Source of the DNA: Plasmodium malariae
Lineage: Eukaryota > Apicomplexa > Aconoidasida > Haemosporida > Plasmodiidae
NCBI RefSeq assembly: GCF_900090045.1
Contig: NC_041779.1
Coordinates: forward strand, 950,501-1,014,500
Direction: 5' to 3'
Length of the DNA stretch: 64,000 bases
Made by a program: the position numbers and the translations under genes. Positions 35,026-46,099 of the stretch are shown here, piece after piece. How positions within the stretch are numbered: position 1 is the first letter of the stretch; each line of letters opens with the position of its first letter. A model generated the notes under the pieces. The model was not told the origin of the DNA, did not search any database, and saw only the letters and a list, made by a program, of their open reading frames with translations.

Positions 35026-35992
35026 GCATGCATAGCCTTGCACAGCTGGAACTTAACAGTCAATAATTAAATTATTTGTTAAGAATATTTTTCTTAATTC
35101 ATTTATATTTCTCCATAAAATAGGTCACTATTGTTAGGTCACGCATAGCACTTTAAATTCTTCCCACTTCTCATGCTAGAGGGCATGTGCATATGTATAC
35201 ACGTATATATATTCATATGTACAAACATACGTACATACATACGTACATACATACGTACATACATACGTAATACATACGTACATACATACGTAATACATAC
35301 ATACGTACATACATATCTTTATGTATATTTCTCCAAACAAGAAATAATAATTCTTTCCCTTTTTCCGTACCTGTTGCAAATTTTTTAAATTTTTAATTGC
35401 ATTAGAGCTTTTTACTACTTCCAAAAATTCTGGTACTTCATCTCCATCATTCTGTACCAAAAAAAAGGAAAAGCAAAAAAATATAACGGAGATGACAATT
35501 TCTCTCTTTTGTTATGCACATGTACATGTTTATAGGAAAAATGCTTTCATTTCCCCTGGTATGTAACATATTCGCGTTTGTGTACATAAACACACAAGCT
35601 GAATCAGGGGTATAGGAAAAAGCAGAAGCGATTCAAGAAACAGTGGTAGACACAGCAGCACAATCCCACCAAAGCATATAGCAAGATGGTACAAAAATGT
35701 ACGTGCTGTTCCACCTTTTCATAGGATATTCAAAACATACCAGTATAAAATCCTCCAAGTGATAAATTGCCTCTAATTGAGTATATAGGGGTTGACTATC
35801 ATCATAATTGGGAGGTCTAAAAAGGTAAATATAATGTAGAAAATATGTATAAAAGATGGGTGTATACACCAACTCATGAGATAATTATTTCCCTTTACAT
35901 ATCTGTTTTGTTATAATTATTACAGTTCTAATAAATTCACGAGTTGAACTATTCCTCCTAGTTTTAAAAATTCCTTTTTGTATTTTTTGTCT

Positions 35993-36027
<35 letters not shown>

Positions 36028-36074
36028 TACGGCTTTATATTTAACAGGTTTGGTTGGTAAAAAGACACCCTAGC

Positions 36075-36131
<57 letters not shown>

Positions 36132-37404
36132 GGAGGGATGGCTCCCTTTTATATGTTTGTCTCTTTTCATGTACCCAGAACAAAAATATTTCTACAGGTC
36201 TGAGCGCAAGCCGCCTTCATCCCATCTATATTTGACTTCATTCCACTAATAAGATATGGTAAGGCCCCATTCTCAAACATACATATGCAATTTTTCACAT
36301 CTACAAAAAAAGTAAAATATTAATACATTCAAAAGGATTCGAAAGCATACCATTTGACAGTCATGTATGTAACTCTTATGTATTACACCATAATCATTTC
36401 GCTCTAATTAGATCATTTTTGTTTTCACTTCTTTTCTCTTCTCTTCTCTTTTTTTTTTTTTTATTATTTCTTTTTCTCTTACTGTCAACGGACAAAAATG
36501 ACAAGGCAACAACAGCCGCATGTACTCTATCTAATTCCTATTTGATAAAAAAAGAAAATAAAAAAAATGTTAAATTGTCTATTTATTATATATAAAATGT
36601 TTTCCTCTTTCAAAAAAAAAAAAAAAAAAAAATTTTACATGTGATTTTAACAAATTTATGAAAACAGGTATTCCGTCGGCCTCACGAATTGCATCTTTGT
36701 AATGAGGTTCGTCTAACAAGAACAAAAAAAAAAAAAAAAAAAGGAAAAATGGAAAAAAAAATGAAACGTGAAGTAAAGCAAAGAAAAGTATGCGTACAAT
36801 TTTATTATATTATGTTTTGTTTCATATTTTTTTCCCCATTACTCTCTTTGCTAGCCAGAATTGCCAGTTGAGTTGCTGATAAGGCTCCTATTGTTTTAGG
36901 GTCTGCGGCCCAAGGATGCATTCTGTCCTCTAACTTTTCGATCTAATTTTAAAAAGAAAAATTGTTTATAAATTCTGTGTTTTTAGGAGAATCTAATGCG
37001 TTGTAACGTATATATGTACAAACATTCATACAATAAGATGTACATAAACATATACTCATATTTTGCACATTTTCATGTGTTCACCTCGCAACTAGAGGAA
37101 CATAAATTGACAAATTCTTGCACATCATTCTCATCATATGCCTTATCGAATCTTAGAATATCATTGCCTATAAAAAGTTACAGTATTTATTTAATTTTTT
37201 TTTTTTTTTTTTATTTATTTTTCGTAAATAATTTAAAATAAGAGAGGCTTAAAATAAACAATTATGTTAAAGCAAATGAATGGGGTGATTGGTAGTAGAT
37301 AGGAAAAAATGTAAACATAAAAATTACTTGTAAAGGATAATAATTTTCTTATTGTCTTTGACCCTTCTAAACCGAATTCGTGCAATTTATTTTTATAAAG
37401 TAAC

Positions 37405-37440
<36 letters not shown>

Positions 37441-37619
37441 TACATACATACACATCTAAATATACTGTGTTAATGCTAAAACGACGTGTATTATTAATGT
37501 TCTTATATACTATGAAAAGCATTATATTTTTTATCTTCATATAATTTATAAAAAAAAAAAAAATATTGTGTGTGGGTTATGTTTCTTACATCTCTTCCTG
37601 CACAACATTGATTTCCCAT
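34908..37619 (-). CDS. ARO: Armadillo repeat rhoptry protein ARO, 11 exons
   Basis: Reconstructed by hand on the minus strand as eleven exons with GT-AG introns and agreeing phases: 37590-37619, 37328-37403, 37085-37167, 36843-36942, 36639-36712, 36483-36537, 36196-36300, 35924-35990, 35741-35816, 35371-35451, 34908-34967. The product is about 268 residues. It opens MGNQCCAGRD, an N-myristoylation site followed by two cysteines for palmitoylation, the known ARO anchor to the cytosolic face of rhoptries. The rest is armadillo-like helices, for example EADGIPVFINLLKSH, ELDRVHAAVVALSFLSVD, FENGALPYLISGMKSN and FLKLGGIVQLVNLLEL, ending in ...LLLRLTD. ARO positions rhoptries at the parasite apex and binds a myosin and adenylate cyclase partners. 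Introns contain A tracts, TACG repeats and a TA microsatellite. Identity is strong from the N-terminus, fold and gene order. Confidence 0.92.
35180..35322. repeat. ACGTACATACAT-type repeat in ARO intron
   Basis: Short ATAC/GTAC tetranucleotide repeats within the intron between the last two ARO exons (34968-35370). Confidence 0.85.
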
Positions 37620-38661
37620 AATTTCTTTGGGTTTTATTAAAAAATAAAATTAATAAATTAATTAAACCTAAAACATAATAAAATGGTGTTGCTTCCTTAT
37701 AATATGTATGTTTTTTTTTTTTTTTTTTTTTCTTATTTTTTTCTTATTTTTTTTTTTTTTTTTTTTTTTAAGAATTTATTTTCCCTTTGTGAGGAACTCA
37801 AATGAAATGAAAAAACTCGAATTGAAAACTGGATTATACTTGCTTGTAGCTTTAGGGATGTTTTAATTATCTACTCATAAATATGTAAACAAGTACGTGT
37901 AAGGGTATATGTACATATTGTACATGTATATATATTTATATATACATAATATAATTTTTTTTTTTTTTTTTTTTACAGTATAATGACATTTATAGATGTT
38001 TAAACAACATCCCTTTTGTGTTAAGGTAGCAACTATTTTATATATATATATATATATACACTCGTAATCTCAAAATTAAACTAATTTGTTAAGCGAATAT
38101 CTAATGGTATATTTTATAAATTTTTTTTTGTTTTTTTGAATCTGTAAAACAACAGTAAACAACTTTGCACACTATGTTACTAGTGTTTTCTTATTTTTTT
38201 TTTTTTTCTTTTTCTATTGCATTTTTCTTTTTGTAAAATTTGCTCACTATTTTTTCCTTTTGCCAATTTTTCTTACAATTTATTCTTTCTTATCTTCTTT
38301 CCTTTTTTCTTTCCTTTTTACTTTCTTTTTTTCTTTTCTTTTTTCTTTTCATTTTTTCCTTTTTTTGTGATTCCAAAAAAAATAAAATCTGTTTTGTCAT
38401 TACATTGCAATTTGTTTACCCAGAATAAATCTTTTCAACATATGATTTTATAAAATAAGTGAGTACTAAAATAAAAAAAGTAAGTTGTGCGAACAAATAT
38501 AATTTTCCATCTTTTTGAAGGAGGAGCGTTAATCATTTGCACACTCATATATGCTCTCAATTAAAAAAATTAAAATATTGACCAGGTATAATATGTATAA
38601 TAACATTAAGATCTTTTAGGTTTTTTCTTTTGTTCTTTCTTACATAATATTTTTAATAAAT

Positions 38662-38949
38662 TTAAAATGCTTTTTTTTTTCTTTTTTTTTGTATAAGTAG
38701 TTTTTTAATGCGCTTCATACTTTTAAAAATTGTTCCTCCTATCTTTTTCTTTAAACCTTTTTTCTGTTTTATGTTTGTTACGTTGTAAAGAAAAGTTTTA
38801 TCAAATATTTCTTTGCAAGGAAACAACTTTAACATTCTAGAATTCATAATGTGATAATATAAATATTTTTTCCTTAAGATTGTTGTTAATTTCAAATGTT
38901 TATGATAATGTTTTGATTCGGTAGTAAAACATATCTTTTGCTAATAGCT
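38662..38949 (-). CDS. Possible terminal exon of an unknown basic protein
   Basis: On the minus strand a frame of about 95 codons runs from a CTATTAG acceptor-like site near 38950 to a TAA at 38662. It reads residues such as KICFTTESKHYHKHLKLTTI, MLKLFPCKEIFDKTFLYNVT and KIGGTIFKSMKRIKKL before a Lys/Arg-rich end. The composition (rich in Lys, Leu, Thr, Ile, with Cys, Phe, Tyr) is more protein-like than the flanks. No in-frame ATG opens it except internal ones (KYLYYHIMNSRM), so it would be a last exon or a short gene from an internal ATG. The upstream 80-base T tract hides any earlier exon. I do not recognise a family; the basic tail could suit a ribosomal or nuclear protein. Confidence 0.3.
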
Positions 38950-38991
38950 AATCGGTTGTCACCTCTTTTCTGTTTATTTCCGTTCTGTTCT

Positions 38992-38992
<1 letters not shown>

Positions 38993-39073
<81 letters not shown>
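38993..39073. repeat. Nearly pure poly-T tract of about 80 bases
   Basis: An uninterrupted T run except for one CC and the flanks, the longest homopolymer in the window. It may be mis-sized in assembly. Confidence 0.95.
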
Positions 39074-40236
39074 CCTAATACATATCCTGTTAATTCTTAT
39101 ATACAAATAATAAAGTTAAGGCAAAAATCTAGTTCATATTTAGCTATTATTTAGCTATTTTAACAAAATTTTTTATAACCTCTTTGAATTAAATGTTTTG
39201 AAGTTTTTATCAAATTAAAAAAACTCATTGAGAGAAGGCAGGAAATTATTTGCAAGAATTATAAACTTATTTCAAGTCCAATGTAACATATTAAAATGCT
39301 AATATTTTCGGAATGTACTAAAATAACGAAATGCACTACAAACGGCGCAACTAAAATATACTAAAATATGTTCTTACTGTTTAATAAAAAAAGAAAAATA
39401 AGACAGAAACTAGAAGTTATATTTAAATTCGCAAAAAGTAGAAGAATAAAAATAAAAAGGTTATTTCCTGCTCACGGAAAAATTAAATAAACCAATTTTT
39501 ATCTGTAGTAAAGATAAAAAGTTATTGCTTGTTCATGGAAAAAATTTACAAGTTAATACCTTTTCTCAGGAAAAACAAAAAAAAGTTATTACCTGTTCAT
39601 AAAAAAAAAAAAAAAAAATGTACTAAAAATTTATGAAGTAAAAATTTACTAGCTATACTAAAAAAAAATCTACCCATTAGTGCACACAAGCATATGTATG
39701 CACCTTTAGCTATTAATTTTTTTTTTCTTTTTTTTTTTCTGAAGCAATATTTAAGATTTAAGCTAGAAAAAAAAAAAAAATTAGCAAAAATATGTTCACT
39801 TTTAATGCTTTTCACCCTTCACATAAAGACATACCCTTTTTTATGTCTTAGTAAAACTATTTATTATTTGTAAAAATATTAAGTACTTATTTTTTAGCTC
39901 TCCATTTTTACATTATTTATTAAATAAAAATATAAACGAAAAAAGAAACACATATTTTTATTGTACAAAAAGAATATTAAGAAAAATATAGAGCCATGTG
40001 GTAATCAATTTGAGTACTATGTTTTGTGAAATTTCGAACTAACACACACATATGCAAACACACGCACGCACATTTGATATTAAGTATAAACTGCAGCACT
40101 TCACCCAAAGTACATGATTCTGCTGGAAGACTGTAAATATCTTCGTTCATTTTTAGTTTTTCTTCTGTACATTATTTTCATTTTTTATTCTTCCCATTTT
40201 TTCCGCTTTTCTTTTTTTTAAATCATACTTTAACAA

Positions 40237-40650
40237 ATGAGAACTGTTTTGTTCAACGGCCCATATATTCCTGATTTTGATGCTGGGTACAATGTTCAGG
40301 TGAATGGTATGAGTGTTAACTTTTTAAAAGACCCTTTCTGCTTTAGAAATAATGTAGTAGAAAGCATGTATTATAAGCAGCGAGAACAAAATAATACTAT
40401 AAATATGGGTGGTGAAAATAAAAAAGAATTGAATCCAACTGCCTCTACAAAATTTGTGGAGATACCAAGATATACTTACGAAGAACGCATAACAAATATA
40501 AATGATACAATAATACACAAAAATACGTTTGTTCCATGTAAAGAGCCTATTTATTATTATAACGAGAGGGAAGAAAAGGTCCCTATTTATGAGGCAAAAC
40601 AAATAAAATATTCCCCAAAAAGTGTTGAAGGGGGAGGAAAACTTGTATGA
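40237..40650 (+). CDS. Small alveolin-like conserved protein
   Basis: 137 residues from the ATG at 40237, with a simple ordered sequence unlike the low-complexity neighbours. Two segments resemble alveolin (IMC1-type) repeats, which carry Val/Ile-Pro motifs beside charged and tyrosine residues: KFVEIPRYTYEERI and EEKVPIYEAKQIKY. The rest (PYIPDFDAGYNVQVNGM, DPFCFRNNVVESMYY) has no known motif. If the gene is spliced, a GTATGA donor at 40639 and an ACAG acceptor at 40793 would replace the last residue with IVEFPNVNILT, another Pro-containing strand, with phase kept. Alveolins form the subpellicular network under the inner membrane complex; a role there is only a guess. The gene is upstream of a convergent minus-strand gene pair. 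Confidence 0.65.
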   Translation: MRTVLFNGPYIPDFDAGYNVQVNGMSVNFLKDPFCFRNNVVESMYYKQREQNNTINMGGENKKELNPTASTKFVEIPRYTYEERITNINDTIIHKNTFVPCKEPIYYYNEREEKVPIYEAKQIKYSPKSVEGGGKLV

Positions 40651-41070
40651 TATACCAAAAATTCAAATAAAAAAAAAAAAATTACAAGAATAAGTAGTAC
40701 TACTACATAGCAATATGATAAAAATAAAATATATAGAAAACTAAGTACTGGTATCGAACGAGAAACTCATTGAAAATTGATGTTATGGGACAGATTGTGG
40801 AGTTTCCAAATGTTAACATTCTTACGTGATGAAAAAATTCATAAAGAAGAGCTTGCCTTATGTAATTCAGCAATTGTTCAGGAGGTACATGAACATGGTC
40901 AGGTGGGAAAGAATGCCAAGAAATGATGGACAATAGGACAAAGGGAGCAAATTGTGCGAATTATACAAATTGGACAAATGGAAAACCACATTTAAAAAAA
41001 TATGCCCTTTCTTCCTTAAAACTTAGTTCACCTCATGAAATTGAAAATGAAAAAAAAGTTTAAATTATAA

Positions 41071-41462
41071 TTAAAAAAGGTGATTAAGCACAACTATACA
41101 GAAACCGAAAATAAAGAAAAAAAAAAAAAAAAAAAAAACACTAAAATTTACCTAAGGGGTCTAGCTCTTCTAGTATCAGTACTGGAATCACAAGGAATGA
41201 AGTTCCAACCATTTGCACTAAAGTGAAAATGTACATGTATGGCTGATAATGCACCTTCAAAACGGTCCAAAAAGCTAAAGAAGGTAAGAGGTGATGAGAA
41301 GTGCAAAGAAGTAAGGAGTAATAGAAAGAAGTCCAGAAAAGCGAAGAAACGTAGTTCTTCTATTTAAATGCACTTAGACCCCCCTCCCCTAAAGAGCGCA
41401 AAGAAATATACTAATGAAGGTAAAACTTCCTATTACTGAAAAGAGATAAAGCGATAATTTCT
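41071..41462 (-). CDS. Probable unrecognised small two-helix membrane protein (3 exons, 5' end unknown)
   Basis: Three minus-strand exons join with matching phases: 41412-41462, 41152-41274 and 41071-41093, each bounded by GT donors and pyrimidine-rich AG acceptors. The joined product reads KLSLYLFSVIGSFTFITFWT, then a polar turn (VLKVHYQPY), then MYIFTLVQMVGTSFLVIPVL and a short acidic and hydrophobic end (EELDPLVVLNHLF) before TAA. Two hydrophobic segments of ~18-20 residues suggest a small integral membrane protein. The first coding exon is uncertain; a 45-codon frame at 42302-42439, overlapping the GTPase stop codon, ends in ...DKLKEIVVKG and would join in phase through a GTAGAA donor, with an intron of about 850 bases. 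I do not recognise the family. Confidence 0.5.
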
Positions 41463-42435
41463 CTAAAAGGCAGTTTTTTTTTTTAAGCAAAATATTTCTA
41501 TATTGTAAAAATATTGCACTTAATTGGGAAAATGGATGCAATACACATTAAAAAAAGTTGAAATTGAATAGAATATAACAGAAGTGAATAGAGTGGAAGT
41601 GAATGGAGTAGAAGTGAATGGAGTAGAAGTGAATGGAGTAGAAGTGAATGGAGTAGAAGTGAATGGAGTAGAAGTGAATGGAGTAGAAGTGAATAGCATA
41701 AACGGGAGAAGAAATTGTAATATAGCTTCAAACTGTAACAAAATATGTAAAAACAGAAGAGCTTAAAATGAATGATTTTACATGGTATTAAAAAGAAACA
41801 CGTGAAATGTAAAATGTTTTGCGTAAATGGTAGAGGATAAATGTCAAATGAAAAATCATGGAGGTACAAAAGGGTCATATATAAAAAAAAAAAAAAAAAT
41901 GCACTTTTTTAAAAGTGCATTATTAAATAGGTTTAAATAAATTGTAAATCCAAATAATAACGAGAATTCTCTACAAACGCTAGAGTGCTTTTAACTGTTC
42001 AAAATTATAGAAGCACCATATATTGTTAAGAGTAACAAAGTGGAATTAAAAATCATCACGCAAGACATGAAGCATATCGTAAGCCAAAAAAAAAAAAAAA
42101 ATTAACGTTAATTGTGTTTTACTTCTACCGTATTTACATAAGTTTTTTTTATTTTATTTATTTAATTTATTTAATATATTTAATTTATTTTTTGTTTTTA
42201 TTTATTTATTTTTTTTTTTTTTTTCGCCTGTTCACTCTCTTCCCCCATTTTGAAACTTACACCGAGCAGTAGATGCTATACATAGCAGTCGTCCACCCTT
42301 CTTATGTTCTACTTCCTTTTACAACAATTTCTTTTAATTTATCTTTTATGATGAATATTTGTTTATTTTTCATAAAATGGACAAATAGTAATATCCCCTT
42401 TCTTGCAAACGTTTCTCTCTTAAAAATAAATCGCT
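41463..42435. other. Region between membrane-protein exons and the GTPase, repeat-bearing
   Basis: About 1 kb, perhaps partly intron of the membrane-protein gene. It contains a 15-bp tandem repeat (41581-41697), homopolymer runs near 41882 and 42087, TTTA repeats near 42150-42220, and the 45-codon frame at 42302-42439. Otherwise nothing supported. Confidence 0.5.
41581..41697. repeat. 15-bp tandem repeat GAAGTGAATGGAGTA, about eight copies
   Basis: Near-identical head-to-tail units; they create open frames on both strands (Val-Glu-Val-Asn-Gly and Ser-Thr-Pro-Phe-Thr) that are not genes. Confidence 0.95.
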
Positions 42436-44211
42436 TCATTCCATTGTATGCTTGCTCAAAAAATTGTTCAGTTTGAGTGTTATTTCATTAATTTTATCCT
42501 TCAGGGGTAGTAAAGAATCTTTGTTCATTGCAGAGACAAAGAGAGCATTTTCCTTTATATCTTTTGGTATATCGACCTGATCAAAGTTTATTAGATCCGA
42601 TTTTGTTATGACATCAATCCATGGTCTAAAAGGAAATAATCCTCTTAAATAGTATCGAATATCAATTTGTGATTTCAAAGAAGAGAATTTATGATCATCT
42701 TTTTTTAAAGGATCAAAAACATATATAACTCCTGAAGGTATATTTTTTAAAGAAGAAAGAGATAATTTTTCCATAATATTTCTTTTGTCTTCTGATCGAT
42801 TTATTAAACCTGGTAAGTCCATAATTTGTGTTGTCAATATATCACTTTCATTTGTAAATGAATAATGGCCTAAATTGAATTCTTTAGTAGTGAAATTATA
42901 ATCAGCTATCCGTGATTTAGAATTAGTAATAGAATTAAGAATACTACTTTTTCCTACATTAGTACAACCTATAATTGATATAGCAGGTTGTGTTATATCT
43001 ATATATTTTATTTTTCTTATTTTTTTTATATACGAATTATATAAATCTAACCATTTCCTACCTGACTGTAAAATAATATTAAGATCTACTATAGCTTCAT
43101 TTAACTTTTTAAAAATTTCTCTACATGTTTTTAAATATTTCAGCTGACCAGCATATGTTTTTCCTGTTATTGTAATTAATTTTCTAATATCTAAAATATT
43201 ATTTAAAACATCACTTAACGAATTTGTTACTTCTCCATCTTTATATAATATCGTTACTGCATTTTCATATAAACTATACTGAAAAGGGTGTAAAAATTTT
43301 TTTATATTTTTATGTAAATTATAAATATTATTTAAAGGCCTCGATAAAAGTTTTGTATATAAATCAACTTTAATACAACATTCTTTACATATCCTTTTTT
43401 TCATATGTTTTTCTTTATTTATATTATTATAAATACTCGTTAATTCTAATTTTATTTTATCTTTTTTAGTTCCTTTTTTTTTTCTTTTCGTATTGGACAA
43501 ATCATCATAAGGTTCACAATTTACACTCTTCTTATCAACATTCTTAATTAAATATAAATTCCCTTTTTCTATAAACTTCAGATATAATAACGCGTCTTTA
43601 ATAACCTTTAAGTTGTCCTTAAATTTAGGAAGTTTTTGAAAAATATTCCCTATATATTTTCTCACTTCAATTTTTTTTTCCTTTTCTTTAAATATACTGC
43701 TGTAGTCATATATATTTTCGAACTTCATTTTCTGTATCCTATTCGGGTCATCCTTGACTAGTAGACTGTTGTTTCTCATATTTGCAGCATCACTACTCGC
43801 TTCTATAGAGGGGCCTGTTTCGTCCTCATCTGTTCCTGCTACTACTTCTATTTCTTCCGCTTTTCCTACATTTTCTTCCTCCTTATGTGTTAAGTTACCT
43901 TTATCCAAATTTAAATGTTTATATATATGTGAGAACCCATAAAATTTTACACTTTTTTTTTTTTTTTTTTCCTCCTCTTGGCCTTTTTCACTTGTCTGCT
44001 CATTATTTTCCTTATTCGTCATATACACAACCCTGTTACATTTTTTACGTACATTTTTACTTTTTTGAAAATTCAAAATTTTGAAGATAACATTCTTTTT
44101 TTGTATATATAAAAAAACATTGTCCTTACTTGAGTGACTGTTTTTCAAAAAACACAAAACTATAATGTAATACACATTTGCTAGTAGTAGAACTTTAAAC
44201 ATAAATCTCAT
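42436..44211 (-). CDS. NOG1/Obg-type GTPase with signal peptide, probably apicoplast ribosome assembly
   Basis: 591 residues from an ATG at 44209-44211. The start (MRFMFKVLLLANVYYIIVLC) is a typical signal peptide followed by Lys/Asn-rich, transit-like sequence and a Glu/Asp-rich stretch, so delivery through the ER to the apicoplast is expected. The GTPase domain is in the C-terminal third: SIIGCTNVGKSS (G1 P-loop), a threonine-bearing switch (DYNFTTKEF), IMDLPGLI (G3), VIYVFDPL, TKSDLI (G4) and FVSAMNKDSL (G5). Ahead of it is a helical region (KTYAGQLKYLKTCREIFKKL ... ILQSGRKWLDLY) like the N-terminal NOG1 domain. NOG1 and Obg family GTPases aid large-subunit ribosome assembly; here it would act on the organelle's bacterial-type ribosome. 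Function is inferred from family and targeting. Confidence 0.85.
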   Translation of the reverse strand: MRFMFKVLLLANVYYIIVLCFLKNSHSSKDNVFLYIQKKNVIFKILNFQKSKNVRKKCNRVVYMTNKENNEQTSEKGQEEEKKKKKSVKFYGFSHIYKHLNLDKGNLTHKEEENVGKAEEIEVVAGTDEDETGPSIEASSDAANMRNNSLLVKDDPNRIQKMKFENIYDYSSIFKEKEKKIEVRKYIGNIFQKLPKFKDNLKVIKDALLYLKFIEKGNLYLIKNVDKKSVNCEPYDDLSNTKRKKKGTKKDKIKLELTSIYNNINKEKHMKKRICKECCIKVDLYTKLLSRPLNNIYNLHKNIKKFLHPFQYSLYENAVTILYKDGEVTNSLSDVLNNILDIRKLITITGKTYAGQLKYLKTCREIFKKLNEAIVDLNIILQSGRKWLDLYNSYIKKIRKIKYIDITQPAISIIGCTNVGKSSILNSITNSKSRIADYNFTTKEFNLGHYSFTNESDILTTQIMDLPGLINRSEDKRNIMEKLSLSSLKNIPSGVIYVFDPLKKDDHKFSSLKSQIDIRYYLRGLFPFRPWIDVITKSDLINFDQVDIPKDIKENALFVSAMNKDSLLPLKDKINEITLKLNNFLSKHTME

Positions 44212-44762
44212 TTTACTTTTTCTCTTTACTCTTTTCCTTCTAATTATAGTTTCTCTACGTTATCATCAGCGTGTGTGTATTTTCTATCATTACGTATCTT
44301 TGCATTTGCCTACGCTAATCTTTGTTCCCCCGCTTTCATGGCTATGTCTTTGCGCATATATAATATGGGCGTTGTATTTGCTGTATCTACATACACATAT
44401 ATACATATACGTATATATATATACATATATATACCTACATACATATGTACCTTCTACCCATACGTATGTTTTAATAAGGAAAAAGCGCTTTGCATTATGG
44501 TCTTAAAAATTAACTCTGCGTCTTTTTGAATTACCCATTTTATTTATTTATTTGTTTATTTATTTATTTATTTATTTTTTATTTTTTTTTTTTCCCTCTG
44601 CCTTATTCTTTTTATTTTATTATGTATTTCAACATTGATAAGAAATTTAAAAACATCTGAAAAAGCACAAAGCGGTCATTTGAGACTCGAATTAAATAAT
44701 ATATGAGAAAATTCATTCATCCAGATTTTTGCCCATTAAAATAATCAAAAAAGTACAACGAA

Positions 44763-44885
44763 CATACGTATGTACGAACGTATGTACGAACGTATGTATG
44801 TATGTATTACCGTTTGTATGAACGTATGTACGAACGTATGTATGTATGTGTTACCGTTTGTATGAACGTATATACGAACGTACGT
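44763..44885. repeat. GTATGAACGTATGTACGAAC repeats
   Basis: Three to four variant copies built of GTAT/GAAC tetranucleotides, ending near 44885. Confidence 0.8.
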
Positions 44886-45179
44886 TAGTATTTTTTTCCC
44901 CCTAAGTATGTTTCATCTACATTTCTTCGTTTGTTGTAATTGAGTAATTTCATATGTTTTATTCTTTCTTTGGTTAATGTATCATATATTTATGCGTTCG
45001 TATTTACGTGTTAAATTTGTATTGCAATTTTTTTTTTTTTCTTTCTTTTTGTTTTTTTTAATAAAATGTATTAATGTGAACACAAAATTAAAAGATTAAT
45101 TTTACATTTACTGAATAGTTTGGGGTTTGTTTTTCTGTTTGTGTGCTTAACTTTTTTTTTTCTTTTATTTTTTTCATTT

Positions 45180-45395
45180 TTGTTCGTCAGTCCTTTTATT
45201 TGTTTATGTTTTACTCGTTTATATTTTATTTGTTTGTGCTTCATTCGTTTATGTTTTATTCGTATGTGCTTCATTCGTTTATGTTTTATTCGTTTATGCT
45301 TCTATTCGTTTAATCCTTTATTAGTTTACTATTTTATTCATTCACAATTTTATTCGTTCAATATTTTATTCGTTTAATATTTTATTCTTTGATCC
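45180..45395. repeat. TTCGTTTATGTTTTA-type degenerate tandem repeat
   Basis: Fifteen or so diverged copies of a 15-17-bp unit containing TTCGTTTATG or TTCGTTTAAT. Confidence 0.8.
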
Positions 45396-45939
45396 TTTTA
45401 TTCTTTCCTTTTTTTTTTTTTTTTTTTTAATGTTTCTATCCTTTAAGGTACAATTGTGTGAAAATCAAATTTTGTATTTTTAGACCTCAAATAATATAAT
45501 CATAATATATTTAAAACGAAAAAATAAAAAAAAAAATAAAAACAAAAGCGAAAATAAAAGGAAAAATAAAAACAAAAGCCAAAAATAAAAGGAAAAACAA
45601 AAACAATAACGAAAACAAGCGCAAAAACAAACAAAACCAGAAAAAAAAAAGGAAAAATATGAACTTCAACAGTACACACTTTTAAAGGTTTATTTATCGC
45701 ATATTATTACAAGACGTTTTCGTTCATTGTTCATTTTTCCCAATTCAAACAAAAATTTTGATAGTCCCTCTTTTCCAAAGTTTTCTGTCCATCCGTCCGT
45801 CCGTCCTTACTTTTTTTTTTTTTTTTTTTTATAAATAATCCCGCAATATTTTGAAAGCCGCAAAAGAAAAAAGAAAAAAAAAAGGAATTCTTCAAATTAT
45901 ATATATGTATATATATACTCGGGTGTATGTATATATGTG

Positions 45940-46080
45940 CTTGTATTTATAAGCGTGTGTATTTATAAGCGTGTGTATTTATAAGCGTGTGTATTTATAA
46001 GCGTGTGTATATATAAGCGTGTGTATGTATAAGCGCGTATATGTATAAGCGCGTATATGTATAAGCGCGTATATGTATAT
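45940..46080. repeat. 15-bp repeat TATAAGCGTGTGTAT
   Basis: About nine copies, drifting to TATAAGCGCGTATATG at the right end; it ends only ~20 bases before the APH start codon. Confidence 0.9.
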
Positions 46081-46099
46081 ATATATAAGGAAAAATAAT

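Larger units (their letters stand above)
37620..40236. other. Long divergent intergenic region upstream of ARO
   Basis: About 2.6 kb of A/T-rich DNA with T tracts of exceptional length at 38993-39073. It would hold the ARO promoter. One protein-like minus-strand frame (38662-38950, listed separately) stands out; nothing else is supported. Confidence 0.5.
44212..46099. other. Divergent intergenic region between GTPase and APH
   Basis: About 1.9 kb; likely promoters of both genes. Contains a GAACGTATGTATGTATG-type repeat (44763-44885), a TTCGTTTATGTTTTA-type repeat (45180-45395), T tracts (45410-45428 and 45811-45830) and the 15-bp TATAAGCGTGTGTAT repeat (45940-46080). No gene seen. Confidence 0.6.

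Noticed and set aside
40703..40933. Minus-strand frame reading HSFPPDHVHVPPEQLLNYIR
   Set aside because: Protein-like, but no AG acceptor or ATG opens it after its upstream stop, and it lies opposite the possible second exon of the alveolin-like gene. Left out as unsupported.
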